A DNA stretch of 64,000 nucleotides from Arcobacter porcinus (GCF_004299785.2 NZ_CP036246.2:124001-188000); one strand, 5' to 3'; positions 29,501 through 37,919 are shown, counted from the stretch's first letter. Made by a program: numbers and translations. Notes: generated by a model from the sequence alone, not told the origin.

Positions 29501-29916
29501 GCTTTTGAATACTTACTATCTTCAAATTTTGGTTTATCAAAATTTATTTCTGAACCTGAATAAATACCTTGAAAAGTATTATTTAAAAACTCTTGAGAAT
29601 CTTTTAGGGTTCCTAAATACAAATCTATCCCATTATTATTACTTTCTATAACATAAACAAATTTTTTAGTTTTTGATGATATTGCACCAAGGATTTGTTG
29701 AAAATCTATAAGATTTATATCCGTTTCATCTTTGTTCCTATCATAAGAGATATGATTTATTTTTATAAAATCTATAGCTTTGTTCTCTTCTATATCAATA
29801 TTTTGAGTTGAAATATTATAATTTTCATAATAATTTCTTTCTAAGAAGTTTTGTATAACTTTATCAAGTTTTACTTCCTGAATCACATCTGTACTTTTGT
29901 AAATATCTAATTGCAT
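26581..29916 (-). CDS. HerA/DUF87-family ATPase with internal Ser-rich and glycine-zipper insert
   Basis: A 1111-residue ATPase of the HerA/FtsK class. Order of parts: unique N-terminal domain (1-200), Ser-rich stretch (~205-240), hydrophobic glycine-zipper (~245-290: VGGAVIGASIGSIIPGPG), a second Ser-rich stretch (to ~315), then the ATPase core with Walker A GITGGGKS (505-512), Walker B VIEEAHRL (~752-759) and the C-terminal HerA region (GEGIIIADQ; HRTMDYEDREIVGKA). I start at ATG 29916, preceded by AAGGAT. The GTG at 29964 would overlap the small ORF upstream. HerA ATPases pump or translocate DNA and often pair with nucleases in defence systems. Confidence 0.83.
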   Translation of the reverse strand: MQLDIYKSTDVIQEVKLDKVIQNFLERNYYENYNISTQNIDIEENKAIDFIKINHISYDRNKDETDINLIDFQQILGAISSKTKKFVYVIESNNNGIDLYLGTLKDSQEFLNNTFQGIYSGSEINFDKPKFEDSKYSKAMLGIPSLKRDSDKKYNQSLEKILFPMQNKNFRIVVVAESYDNNTIKEIISNYQTLGSELHRFVKQSKNIQESNSQGTSHTKGSSNSKTQSDSYSSSESISDKTLGSKIGNVGSFVGGAVIGASIGSIIPGPGTAIGAAIGGGITFIGSQFFSKTKSESTSQSHSESRTNSTNESFGTNENKTKTLGITFDEINKSAEYCENLIDKYIERFQKGLNHGMWNTSLYIQSNDETTLSELEHTLKSVYSGDETYFEAIRFSENLNDNKNIKIENLPMLYFDKSFKHPIHSSFSGFSSAINSEELSILSALPNNDIDGISVSKVSSFGLTQAKIDKYNSIEIGNVLNKKKSTNQKFKLSLDGLNSHLFVSGITGGGKSNTIKGILENLQNNTNLENKIPFLVIEPAKSEYKHLLKKIPNLQIFRPGAKGDIFRFNPFIFEHSRKNNSVTLTKHVDMLKTTFCSAFPMYGPMPYILEEAIHKVYEKKGWSFETEDHPYYTDSKDANYDRKSLLFPNMEDLKEEVIQVVENAGYYQDLQNNIKAALKTRINNLTLGVKGKIFNSRHSFDSELLFETPTIIELSNIVDDEEKAFLMGLILNKLYSYKEEKGQSKSLNHITVIEEAHRLLPNISLDKSGEEASSRAKSIETFTNILAEIRAYGEGIIIADQIASKLHRDVIKNTNIKIIHRTMDYEDREIVGKAINLSDEQILDIAELKSGEAIVHNRDIHQAFMVKIDEFKEEKISDDEIKNFYKRFIEKNEEYKYEFLFEKWFYVENRPEINSLDFDRLKLKLVEFINSILFDSKNILENWENLKKDIGKRDDDKEYIYILNKLWNKLNYLSNMQFYRNIDCYIDSIKGFTTLILTIIEKKDNNLENRVDNFKKCFEHLSLKTIYPSMKNYKDFEIDFTLLFLENITSDEEIYEFVNTTMKEDISLNDRLDKISQKIFKTTNPQLRHSLGAIRSGKKEIDFTNIIKEGF

Positions 29917-29920
29917 TATT

Positions 29921-30043
29921 TTAATCCTTCTTTCTATTACACAGCAAATTACACAAGAAGCCACTTTTTATGATTTTAGATAGAAATTTATAGCCAAAAT
30001 AAAAAATAATTAGCCAAAAAATTAAATTTAGTAAGAACCCCAT
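29921..30043 (-). CDS. 40-residue single-TM peptide upstream of HerA gene
   Basis: An open frame of 40 codons with an ATG at 30043, an AAGGAA ribosome site 5-6 bases upstream, and a TAA four bases before the HerA ATG. The product opens MGFLLNLIFWLIIFYFGYKF, a classic membrane helix, followed by a basic tail with a CNLLCN pair. The placement exactly fills the gap between two island genes with operon-like spacing, so I think it is real. No family is recognised. Confidence 0.55.
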   Translation of the reverse strand: MGFLLNLIFWLIIFYFGYKFLSKIIKSGFLCNLLCNRKKD

Positions 30044-30135
30044 AATATTTCCTTATGTAAAACATTTTATTATAATCAAAACAAATATAAAGATACTCTA
30101 AAAAGTAATAATTTAGAGTATAAAAATTTATATTA

Positions 30136-30690
30136 TTACTTTTCTAAACATATATTCTCTATCTCTTTTGCCAAAGAGTAAGCTTCATTTATCAAAGCTC
30201 GTTTTTTATCACTAAACTTAGTAAAATCTAGATTTTCATCTTTATCATTTTGTAAAGCTTTTAAAATTGAGTTTAAAACTTCATTATATGATTCTAGCTT
30301 CTCTGTATAATCATATATTATAGTTTCATCTTGATTACTATTTTCATCTATTATCTTTGTCTCAAATATTTTCATATCTTTAATATCAAATATATCAAGA
30401 TTTGTATTCTCTAAAGAGTTAAAATAGTTTGTAAATGAGAGAAAAGAGTCTTTATATACACTTTTTTTTGTATCATAAAACTTTACAAAATCAATCATAT
30501 CATCATCTAAACTATCTAAATAATTATCAAGTGCTACAAGCTTTTCATCTAGCCACTCATCAACTTTTGCAATCTTATCTTCAAGAGCTTGATGAATTTC
30601 ATCTTCATTTTCATCATAAATCTTTTTTGTAACAACTCCTGCAACTGTGCCTATTGCTCCACCAATTATAAACGGTAATACTGGTAACAT
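30136..30690 (-). CDS. Glycine-zipper membrane-anchored helical protein
   Basis: A 184-residue protein. An N-terminal zipper/membrane segment (FIIGGAIGTVAGVVTKKIY, residues ~7-25) is followed by a long acidic helical body. It is the first gene of the main island operon, with its own promoter (-10 at 30723-30728) under the repeated operator. The N-terminal segment resembles the zipper inside the HerA protein, so a shared membrane or assembly role is possible. No named family is recognised. Confidence 0.65.
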   Translation of the reverse strand: MLPVLPFIIGGAIGTVAGVVTKKIYDENEDEIHQALEDKIAKVDEWLDEKLVALDNYLDSLDDDMIDFVKFYDTKKSVYKDSFLSFTNYFNSLENTNLDIFDIKDMKIFETKIIDENSNQDETIIYDYTEKLESYNEVLNSILKALQNDKDENLDFTKFSDKKRALINEAYSLAKEIENICLEK

Positions 30691-30722
30691 CCTAAACTCC
30701 TTGTTTTAAATTTTATAAAAGA

Positions 30723-30728
30723 AGTTTA
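30723..30728 (-). promoter_or_regulatory. Extended -10 of the main island operon
   Basis: On the minus strand this reads TGC then TAAACT, 32 bases before the ATG at 30690. The spacing to the operator-like element (9 bases) is identical to that of the HEPN operon promoter. Confidence 0.6.
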
Positions 30729-30737
30729 GCATTAGCT

Positions 30738-30754
30738 TTTGACAGCTTGTGTCG
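30738..30754 (-). promoter_or_regulatory. Repeated operator-like element, copy 2
   Basis: Identical 17-mer to 22125-22141 (minus strand CGACACAAGCTGTCAAA, inverted repeat GACA-5-TGTC). It stands between the WYL regulator gene and the glycine-zipper gene. It overlaps the -35 position of the promoter, where a bound repressor would block RNA polymerase. Confidence 0.7.
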
Positions 30755-30761
30755 GAAATTT

Positions 30762-31637
30762 TTATATATTTGGTTTTTTTAGATAATCTTTCAAAATATC
30801 TTCAAGCTTTTTTTGAAGTTCAAGAGGTTTTATTATTTGAATATAAGGCAACCAATACTTTACAATATTTAATATCTCATCATCAAAAGCAATATTTGTA
30901 CTTACAATAAAGTACTCATCTTTGTTTTCTACCATTTTCATATTTTGTAATACTTTTTTTCTAAGAAAATACTCTTTTGCACTATTATCTATTTTTAAAT
31001 GAACTTCTTTTAAATCTTTTGATAAGAAATTAACAGACCCCTCTTCAATTTTTTCTAAAACTTTTTCATCTAGCTTAAACTTCTCACTATAAACCATAAG
31101 ATTTTTTATTTTGGAAAAACTATATGATTTCATATTATTACTTTCTAAAGCACATAAATACCATATTCCATTTGTATTGATTAGTTTATAAGGACTTAGT
31201 TCTCTTTTTTTATCATTGTAAATAAAAGAGATTTTATTTTGATTAAGAATTGCAGAACTTAAATTTTCAAATAAATCTTTTTTTGATACAATATCTTCAA
31301 ATCCACTATCATTTATAATATAGGCTTTTTTCATCTTTTCTTCGATTATATTTTTTAGGAACTCTTGACTTAAAGATGGAAAAAGAGATTTAAGACCACT
31401 AAATATTGCAAAGTTTTTTATATCGGTGAAATTTAATTTTCCAACTTCATTTTCACTCAAAAAATATCTTTTATTCTCTTTTTTTAAATTAAACCAAGAG
31501 AAACGAATAAGATCTCTTTGTATTGTTCTTTCTGTTACTCCAAACTCTTCTGCTAATTCTTCAACACTTAATCTTTCTCCTTGATTTAGCTTATAAAGAA
31601 TTATTGATAGTCGTGTTGCCAATTTATCATGTTGCAA
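30762..31637 (-). CDS. HTH + WYL-domain transcriptional regulator
   Basis: A 291-residue regulator. An N-terminal winged helix-turn-helix (residues ~8-60: LSVEELAEEFGVTERTIQRDLIRF) is followed by a WYL domain, visible as NKISFIYNDKKRELSPYKLINTNGIWYLCAL, and a C-terminal WCX-like region. WYL proteins act as ligand-sensing repressors of phage-defence islands (BrxR and CapW types). It is the most upstream gene of the island and reads in the same direction. The two repeated operator-like elements are its probable targets. Its own upstream region lacks the element. Confidence 0.85.
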   Translation of the reverse strand: MQHDKLATRLSIILYKLNQGERLSVEELAEEFGVTERTIQRDLIRFSWFNLKKENKRYFLSENEVGKLNFTDIKNFAIFSGLKSLFPSLSQEFLKNIIEEKMKKAYIINDSGFEDIVSKKDLFENLSSAILNQNKISFIYNDKKRELSPYKLINTNGIWYLCALESNNMKSYSFSKIKNLMVYSEKFKLDEKVLEKIEEGSVNFLSKDLKEVHLKIDNSAKEYFLRKKVLQNMKMVENKDEYFIVSTNIAFDDEILNIVKYWLPYIQIIKPLELQKKLEDILKDYLKKPNI

Positions 31638-31720
31638 TTTTTCTCCTTATTTTAAAGAGAGTATTCTAATGATTTAAAAGATATAACTTACTTAAGCCTT
31701 ATTTAAAATTGTGATAGAAA

Positions 31721-31750
31721 TAAAAAAAGGAGCAACAATGTCGCTCCTTT
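31721..31750 (-). terminator. Terminator of the rplM-rpsI operon
   Basis: On the minus strand AAAGGAGC, a short loop and GCTCCTTT form a strong hairpin followed by a run of Ts, 29 bases after rpsI. It also insulates the island from the ribosomal operon. Confidence 0.8.
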
Positions 31751-31778
31751 GTAAAAATAGGTAAAAGATAAATAATAA

Positions 31779-32168
31779 TTATCTTTTTGAGAATTGAGAA
31801 GATTTTCTCGCTTTTTTTCTTCCGTATTTTTTTCTTTCAACAGATCTTGCATCTCTTGTTAATAAACCATATGGTTTTAAGATAGTTCTGAATTGCTCAT
31901 CATAAGCAACTAAAGCTCTACTAATTCCATGTCTAGCAGCATCAGCTTGAGCAGAATATCCACCACCTAATGTTTTTACTATTACATTTACAGAAGTTTC
32001 TTGTTTAGCTACTTGTAATGGTTGCATAACTCTTTTTTTGATTGACTCATGACCACCAAGCCATTGATCTAAAGATTGTCCATTTACAGTTAATTGTCCA
32101 TTTCCATTCTCTAACCAAACTTTAGCTATTGCTGTTTTTCTTCTTCCAGTTGCATATACTTTTGCCAT
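31779..32168 (-). CDS. rpsI: Ribosomal protein S9
   Basis: The 129-residue small-subunit protein begins [18 protein letters not shown] and ends with the invariant basic tail [19 protein letters not shown], whose final Lys-Arg contacts tRNA in the P site. It follows rplM by 5 bases in the standard L13-S9 operon. Confidence 0.98.
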   Translation of the reverse strand: MAKVYATGRRKTAIAKVWLENGNGQLTVNGQSLDQWLGGHESIKKRVMQPLQVAKQETSVNVIVKTLGGGYSAQADAARHGISRALVAYDEQFRTILKPYGLLTRDARSVERKKYGRKKARKSSQFSKR

Positions 32169-32173
32169 TACTA

Positions 32174-32593
32174 TTATCCTTTAATTTGAGCAGTATGAGG
32201 GTGTTCACTTCCTGCATATACTTTTAATTTTTTTAACATAGCTTTACCAAGAGTAGTTTTTGGAAGCATACCTCTAGTAGCTAATTTGTACAGTTTTTCT
32301 GGGTTTTTTTCAATCATATCAGACATTTTGTGAGTTTTTGTACTTCCAAAATAACCTGAGTGAGTATAGTAATTTTTATCTTCTAATTTATTACCAGAAA
32401 ATTTAGCTTTACTTGCATTGATTATTACAACATAATCTCCACAATCAACATTTGGAGTATAGCAAGGTTTATTTTTACCTCTTAAAATTGTTGCAACTTC
32501 AGTTATGATTCTTCCGAATATTTTACCTTCTGCATCAACTACAATCCAATCTCTTTGAATTTCATTGGCTTTTGCCATTTGAGTAAATTTCAT
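32174..32593 (-). CDS. rplM: Ribosomal protein L13
   Basis: A 139-residue large-subunit protein with [30 protein letters not shown] and the central [31 protein letters not shown] block. It is an early assembly protein of the 50S subunit. The GGGAG ribosome site fits the ATG at 32593; an internal ATG five codons later is possible. It is the first gene of the rplM-rpsI operon. Confidence 0.98.
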   Translation of the reverse strand: MKFTQMAKANEIQRDWIVVDAEGKIFGRIITEVATILRGKNKPCYTPNVDCGDYVVIINASKAKFSGNKLEDKNYYTHSGYFGSTKTHKMSDMIEKNPEKLYKLATRGMLPKTTLGKAMLKKLKVYAGSEHPHTAQIKG

Positions 32594-32720
32594 TATTAAC
32601 TCCCTTTCTTAAATGAGTTGGAATATTATTTAACTTTTACTTATATATAGCTTAAATTAAGTGTTTCTTAATAATAAAAATAGAATATTATAAAAAATTG
32701 TTTTTTGATTTGTAAATATA

Positions 32721-32749
32721 AAAAAAGCATAGCTTAAAACTATGCTTTT
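32721..32749 (-). terminator. Terminator of the rpsT-prfA unit
   Basis: AAAGCATAG, a seven-base loop and CTATGCTTT form a clean hairpin ending in a T run on the minus strand, 10 bases after prfA. Confidence 0.8.
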
Positions 32750-32758
32750 ATAGGGATT

Positions 32759-33826
32759 TTATAGACCGTTAGCTTCTATAAGTCTTGATTGATGATCAGC
32801 AATAAGAGGATCAATTACTTCATCAAACAAACCATCTTCTAAAATGCTATCTAATCTATATAAAGTTAGATTTATTCTGTGGTCGCTTATTCTATTTTGT
32901 GGGAAATTATAAGTTCTAATTCTTCCACTTCTATCTCCAGTTCCAACTTGTTCTTTTCTGTTGGCACCTTCAGCTTCCATTTTCTTTTCCATTTCAATTT
33001 CATAAAGCTTTGCTTTAAGAACTTTCAAGGCTCTTTCTTTATTTTTATGTTGCGATTTTTGATCTTGGTTTGTTACAACAATACCTGATGGAATATGAGT
33101 AATTCTAACAGCAGAATCCGTTGTATTTACAGATTGACCACCATTTCCACTAGCTCTCATTACATCAATTTTTAAATCGCTTTCGCTTATTTCTACTTCA
33201 ACATCATCAACTTCAGGCATAACAGCAACTGTAATAGCTGATGTGTGAACTCTTCCTTGAGATTCAGTTGCAGGAACTCTTTGAACTCTGTGAGTTCCAC
33301 CTTCAAATTTTAGTTTAGAATATACGTGATCACCTTTTACAAGGAAAACAAGTTCTTTGTAACCACCAGCTTCACTATCACTCGAGCTCATAATCTCAAC
33401 TTTCCAATCATTATTCTCGGCATATCTTAAATATCCTCTGAATAGATCAGCAACAAAAAGTGCTGCTTCATCTCCACCTGTTCCAGCTCTTAGCTCCAAA
33501 TAGATATTTCTATCATCATTTGGGTCTTTTGGAATCATTAGAAATTTTATATCTTCTTCTAATTGTGGTTTTCTAGAATCCAACTCTTTTAACTCTTCTT
33601 TTGCTAAATCCCCTAATTCAGGATCATCAAGCATAAGTCTGTTTTCTTCAATGTCATTAAGAACTTTTATATATTCTTTTGCTTTCTCTACTATTGGCTC
33701 AATACTTGACTGCTCTTTAGAAAGCGAAGTCATTCTTTTTATATCACTAGATATATCAGGAGACATCAAAAGATTTGTTATTTCCTCGAATCTAGCAATA
33801 AATGGTTGAAGTTTATCTTTTAACAT
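32759..33826 (-). CDS. prfA: Peptide chain release factor 1
   Basis: RF1 reads UAA and UAG stop codons and triggers peptide release. The 355-residue protein has [13 protein letters not shown], the codon-recognition region [19 protein letters not shown], and the catalytic GGQ motif in [17 protein letters not shown]. It lies 13 bases downstream of rpsT, an arrangement common in Campylobacterota. Confidence 0.97.
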   Translation of the reverse strand: MLKDKLQPFIARFEEITNLLMSPDISSDIKRMTSLSKEQSSIEPIVEKAKEYIKVLNDIEENRLMLDDPELGDLAKEELKELDSRKPQLEEDIKFLMIPKDPNDDRNIYLELRAGTGGDEAALFVADLFRGYLRYAENNDWKVEIMSSSDSEAGGYKELVFLVKGDHVYSKLKFEGGTHRVQRVPATESQGRVHTSAITVAVMPEVDDVEVEISESDLKIDVMRASGNGGQSVNTTDSAVRITHIPSGIVVTNQDQKSQHKNKERALKVLKAKLYEIEMEKKMEAEGANRKEQVGTGDRSGRIRTYNFPQNRISDHRINLTLYRLDSILEDGLFDEVIDPLIADHQSRLIEANGL

Positions 33827-33839
33827 ATATGCCTAAAAA

Positions 33840-34100
33840 TTATATTGCATTAACTTTTAATTGAAGTCTGCTTACTTTTCTAGCTGCTGTTCCTTTTGCT
33901 AAAATACCTTTAGAAACACAGTGGTGTAAGTATTTGTTTGCAATTTTCATAGCTTCAACTGCTTTTTCTTTGTCAGCACTTTCAACTGCAACTATTACTT
34001 CTTTAGTGATATTTTTGATTCTTGTTTTGTAAAATCTATTTCTAATAGTTTTTACTATCGTCTGTCTAGCTCTCTTTTCAGAAGATTTATGATTTGCCAT
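33840..34100 (-). CDS. rpsT: Ribosomal protein S20
   Basis: An 86-residue, lysine-rich, all-helical small-subunit protein: [28 protein letters not shown] at the start and [15 protein letters not shown] near the end, both standard for S20. It diverges from glmM and leads the rpsT-prfA unit. Confidence 0.97.
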   Translation of the reverse strand: MANHKSSEKRARQTIVKTIRNRFYKTRIKNITKEVIVAVESADKEKAVEAMKIANKYLHHCVSKGILAKGTAARKVSRLQLKVNAI

Positions 34101-34181
34101 TTTTTAACCTCTTTGTAAATTTTTAAAGGATAGAATACTATCCAAAATAACTTAAACAGAGTTTAATTTTAGGAAGATTTA

Positions 34182-35516
34182 ATGAAACTATTTGGAACAG
34201 ACGGGGTACGAGGAAAAGCTGGGGATTTTTTAGATGTTATAACTGTTATAAAATTAGCTCAAGCTGCTGGAATTCACTTTAGAAAACATTCAACTACAAA
34301 CAAAATTCTTGTAGGAAAAGATACTAGAAGAAGTGGATATATGATTGAAAATGCACTTGTAAGTGGACTTACATCAGTTGGATATAATGTGATTCAAATT
34401 GGACCAATGCCAACTCCTGCAATTGCATATTTAACTGAAAGTATGAGATGTGATGCTGGAATTATGATAAGTGCTTCACATAATCCTTTTGAAGATAATG
34501 GAATTAAATTTTTCGATAATCATGGAGATAAATTAAGTGTAGAAGCTGAAAAATCTATTGAAGATATTTTTAACAATAATGAACAACTGCAATCAAATCA
34601 AGCAACAGGAAAAGAGATTGGTTCTTCAAAGAGAATTGATGATGTTATTGGAAGATATATTGTTTCAATAAAAAGCTCTTTTCCAAAAGATTTAACATTA
34701 AAAGGTCTTAGAATTGTACTTGATTGTGCAAATGGTGCAGCATATAAAGTTGCTCCTACTATTTTAGAAGAGCTTGGTGCTGATGTTATTACAATTAATA
34801 ATAAACCAAATGGATTTAATATTAATGATAATTGTGGAGCAATGCATCCAGAAAATGTTGCAAAATTAGTTTCTGAATATAGAGCTGATATTGGTCTTGC
34901 TCTTGATGGAGATGCTGATAGGCTTGTTGTTGTTGATGAAAAAGGTGAAATTGTTGATGGAGATAAATTAATTGGTGCATTAAGTGTATATTTAAAAGAA
35001 GAAAAGCTTCTAAAAAATGATACTTGTGTTGCAACAGTTATGTCAAATAAAGCTTTAGAAGATTATTTAAACTTACATAAAATTAAACTATTAAGAAGTA
35101 ATGTTGGAGATAAATATGTTCTTGAACTTATGAAAGAGAATGATTCAAATTTTGGTGGAGAGCAAAGTGGACATATAATCTTTTCAGATGCTGCAAAAAC
35201 AGGAGATGGTTTAGCTTCTGCACTTCAAGTTTTAGCATTAATTATAAAATCAAAAAAGAGTGCAAGTGAAGCACTAAATCCATTTACTTTATATCCACAA
35301 ATTTTACACAATATGAAAGTAAGTGAAAAAATTCCTTTAGAAAATATAAAAGGATTAGAAGATCTTTTAAAACCAATTAGAGAAAAAGGTATTAGAGATC
35401 TGATTAGATACTCTGGAACTGAGAATAAAATAAGACTTTTGCTTGAAGGTAAAAGTAAAAAAGATGTAGAAGATTCAATGGAAAAACTTATTGAGTTTTT
35501 CAAAAAAGCTTTATAA
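34182..35516 (+). CDS. glmM: Phosphoglucosamine mutase
   Basis: GlmM converts glucosamine-6-phosphate to glucosamine-1-phosphate for cell-wall and LPS precursors. The 444-residue protein has [14 protein letters not shown], the phosphoserine loop [17 protein letters not shown], the metal loop [12 protein letters not shown], the sugar loop [10 protein letters not shown] and the C-terminal phosphate loop [11 protein letters not shown]. It forms an operon with lspA, three bases downstream. Confidence 0.97.
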   Translation: MKLFGTDGVRGKAGDFLDVITVIKLAQAAGIHFRKHSTTNKILVGKDTRRSGYMIENALVSGLTSVGYNVIQIGPMPTPAIAYLTESMRCDAGIMISASHNPFEDNGIKFFDNHGDKLSVEAEKSIEDIFNNNEQLQSNQATGKEIGSSKRIDDVIGRYIVSIKSSFPKDLTLKGLRIVLDCANGAAYKVAPTILEELGADVITINNKPNGFNINDNCGAMHPENVAKLVSEYRADIGLALDGDADRLVVVDEKGEIVDGDKLIGALSVYLKEEKLLKNDTCVATVMSNKALEDYLNLHKIKLLRSNVGDKYVLELMKENDSNFGGEQSGHIIFSDAAKTGDGLASALQVLALIIKSKKSASEALNPFTLYPQILHNMKVSEKIPLENIKGLEDLLKPIREKGIRDLIRYSGTENKIRLLLEGKSKKDVEDSMEKLIEFFKKAL

Positions 35517-35519
35517 AAG

Positions 35520-35999
35520 ATGAATAAAAAATTAAAATTGGCAATGATTATTTTCATTGCTGTATTTATTATAGATCAAATTATAAAATATGGCTTTGCA
35601 AATTTAGGCTGGGATGCAAATGGAAGTGTAATGAGTCTGAAACTTGCATATAATTATGGTGTTGCATTTTCAATGTTTGCATTTTTAGATGAATATTTAA
35701 AGTATATACAGCTTATTTTAGTAGTAGCTGGAACAGTTTATCTACTTTTAAATAGAGATATTTTTTATAAATACTATTTTTCAATAGCTTTATTATATGC
35801 AGGTGGATTATCAAATATTTTAGATAGATTTACTTATGGAGCTGTTGTTGATTATTTTTATTGGCACTATTTATTTGAGTTTGCAATTTTTAATTTTGCA
35901 GATGTGATGATAAATTTATCAGTTGCAATAATCATATTTATTCAGATAAAAGATACAAGAGCAGAAAGAAAGCTAAAAAATCAAAAAGATAAAGCTTAA
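35520..35999 (+). CDS. lspA: Lipoprotein signal peptidase (signal peptidase II)
   Basis: A 159-residue inner-membrane aspartyl protease that removes signal peptides from prolipoproteins. Four membrane segments are visible. The conserved blocks are FIIDQIIKYG, LAYNYGVAFSMF, GGLSNILDRFTYGAVVDYFYW (first catalytic Asp) and FAIFNFADVMINLSV (second catalytic Asp). It is translationally linked to glmM. Confidence 0.96.
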   Translation: MNKKLKLAMIIFIAVFIIDQIIKYGFANLGWDANGSVMSLKLAYNYGVAFSMFAFLDEYLKYIQLILVVAGTVYLLLNRDIFYKYYFSIALLYAGGLSNILDRFTYGAVVDYFYWHYLFEFAIFNFADVMINLSVAIIIFIQIKDTRAERKLKNQKDKA

Positions 36000-36058
36000 A
36001 AATATTTAGATATAATCTAAAGCAAAATTTAAAAGTAAAAAATGAGTTAGGATAAAAG

Positions 36059-37339
36059 ATGGGTCAAACAATTACGGAAAAAATATTTAGTGAACATGTT
36101 GGGAAAAAGGTTTTTGCTGGAGAGATTGTAAGAAGCAAAATTGATATGGTTATTGGAAATGATATTACAACTCCAATTTCTATTAGAGCTTTTGAAGAGG
36201 GTGGTTTTGAAAAACTTGCGAATCCAGATGGTTTTGCTATTGTTTTAGATCACTTTATCCCTGCAAAAGATATTGCAAGTGCAAATCAAGCAAAAATTTC
36301 AAGAGATTTTGCGATGAAACATAATCTAAAAAACTTTTTTGATGAAAAAGATATGGGAATAGAGCATGCACTTTTACCTGAAAAAGGATTAGTAATACCA
36401 GGTGATGTAATAATTGGAGCAGATTCTCACACATGTACTCATGGTGCTTTAGGAGCATTTAGTACAGGAATGGGAAGTACAGATATCTCTTTTGGAATGA
36501 TTACAGGTGGAAATTGGTTTAAAGTTCCAGAATCAATAAAAGTTGTATTCAAAGGGAAACCAGCACCATTTGTTACTGGAAAAGACCTTATTTTAGAAAT
36601 TATTAGAATACTTGGAGTTGATGGAGCTTTATATAAAGCTTTAGAATTTACAGGAGATACAATTAAATATCTATCAATGGATGATAGATTCTCTTTATGT
36701 AATATGGCTATTGAAGCAGGTGCTAAAAATGGAATTGTTGCTTATGATCAAGTTACAAAAGAGTTTTTAGATAAAGTTGCTAAGGAAAATGGTGGATTAA
36801 GAGATGAACCAAAGATTCATTATAGTGATGAAAATGCTACATATTGTCAAGTTATTGAAATTGATGTTGAAAAACTTGAACCTGTAATTGCATATCCTTT
36901 TTTACCATCAAATGGACATAGTGTTTCTCAAGCTGTAAAAGATGATATTAGAGTAGATCAAGTATTTATAGGATCTTGTACAAATGGAAGATTAAGTGAT
37001 TTTAAAGTTGCAGCAGAAATTTTAAAAGATAAAAAAGTTGCAAGACATGTAAGATTAATATTGACTCCAGGAACACAAAAGATTTTAAGAGAAGCTACAA
37101 AACTAGGATATATTGATACTTTGGTTGATGCAGGAGCTGTTGTATCAAACCCAACATGTGGAGCCTGTTTAGGTGGATATATGGGGATTTTAGGAGATGG
37201 AGAAGTTTGTATCTCTACAACAAATAGAAACTTTGTTGGAAGAATGGGAAGTAGAAGTTCAAAAATATATTTAGCAAATAGTGCAGTTGCAGCTGCGAGT
37301 GCAATTTCTGGATATATTACAGATCCTAGAAGTTTATAA
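36059..37339 (+). CDS. leuC: 3-isopropylmalate dehydratase large subunit
   Basis: A 426-residue aconitase-superfamily protein of the shorter, HacA/archaeal-like LeuC type. It isomerises isopropylmalate in leucine synthesis with the small subunit LeuD, which is not in this window. Substrate and cluster motifs: GADSHTCTHGALGAFSTGMGSTD with the first cluster Cys, VFIGSCTNGRLSDF, and NPTCGACLGGYMG with the other two. The mobA gene starts one base after its stop. Confidence 0.92.
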   Translation: MGQTITEKIFSEHVGKKVFAGEIVRSKIDMVIGNDITTPISIRAFEEGGFEKLANPDGFAIVLDHFIPAKDIASANQAKISRDFAMKHNLKNFFDEKDMGIEHALLPEKGLVIPGDVIIGADSHTCTHGALGAFSTGMGSTDISFGMITGGNWFKVPESIKVVFKGKPAPFVTGKDLILEIIRILGVDGALYKALEFTGDTIKYLSMDDRFSLCNMAIEAGAKNGIVAYDQVTKEFLDKVAKENGGLRDEPKIHYSDENATYCQVIEIDVEKLEPVIAYPFLPSNGHSVSQAVKDDIRVDQVFIGSCTNGRLSDFKVAAEILKDKKVARHVRLILTPGTQKILREATKLGYIDTLVDAGAVVSNPTCGACLGGYMGILGDGEVCISTTNRNFVGRMGSRSSKIYLANSAVAAASAISGYITDPRSL

Positions 37340-37340
37340 A

Positions 37341-37919
37341 ATGCCTCAAACTCCATTTGAAATACCTTGTGTTATTTTAAGTGGTGGAAAGAGCCAAAGA
37401 ATGGGAGAAGATAAATCTCTTCTACCTTTTGGTTCTTCAAACTCTTTAATAGAGTATCAATATAATAGATTAAAACCATATTTTAGTGATACTTTTATCT
37501 CTTCAAAAACTAATAAATTTTTATTTTTAAAAGATAGTTCAAAACTAATTTTAGATGAAAATAAAGATATATATTCTCCAATTTTAGCACTACAAACAAT
37601 TTTAAAAAGATTTGATAAAGTTTTTATAATAACAGTTGATACTCCTTTTGTAAGAATAGAAACTATAAAAGAGTTAATAGAAAATAGTGATAACTATGAT
37701 GTAGTTATTGCTAAAGATGAAGAGAAAATTCATAATCTTTGTGGGGTGTTTTCTAATAGCTGTTTAAAAAATATTAATTTAATGATTGAAGAAAATATAC
37801 ATAAGATAAACTATTTAATAAAACAAACAAACTTTAAGGAAATAAACTTTAATTATAAAAATGAATTTATCAATATCAACAATAGAACCGAATATCAAAG
37901 AGCCATTGATATAATCTAA
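37341..37919 (+). CDS. mobA: Molybdenum cofactor guanylyltransferase
   Basis: A 192-residue nucleotidyltransferase that attaches GMP to molybdopterin. The N-terminal GTP-binding motif CVILSGGKSQRMGEDKSLLPFG is diagnostic, and VFIITVDTPFV carries the metal-binding Asp. I start at ATG 37341, directly after leuC, because a longer frame from 37281 lies inside leuC. MobA serves bis-MGD enzymes such as formate dehydrogenase and nitrate reductase. Confidence 0.92.
   Translation: MPQTPFEIPCVILSGGKSQRMGEDKSLLPFGSSNSLIEYQYNRLKPYFSDTFISSKTNKFLFLKDSSKLILDENKDIYSPILALQTILKRFDKVFIITVDTPFVRIETIKELIENSDNYDVVIAKDEEKIHNLCGVFSNSCLKNINLMIEENIHKINYLIKQTNFKEINFNYKNEFININNRTEYQRAIDII

Noticed and set aside
29930-29960. 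Possible third copy of the operator (ACACAAG) before the HerA gene
   Set aside because: Only seven bases agree, the inverted repeat is missing, and it lies within the small ORF.
29917-29964. GTG start at 29964 for the HerA protein
   Set aside because: It would overlap the 40-residue ORF, adds a Cys-rich leader unlike anything in the family, and lacks a ribosome site, whereas ATG 29916 has AAGGAT.
20600-31780. Attachment sites, integrase or insertion sequences bounding the island
   Set aside because: No integrase, transposase, tRNA or convincing direct repeats were seen at either edge, so a mechanism of transfer cannot be claimed.
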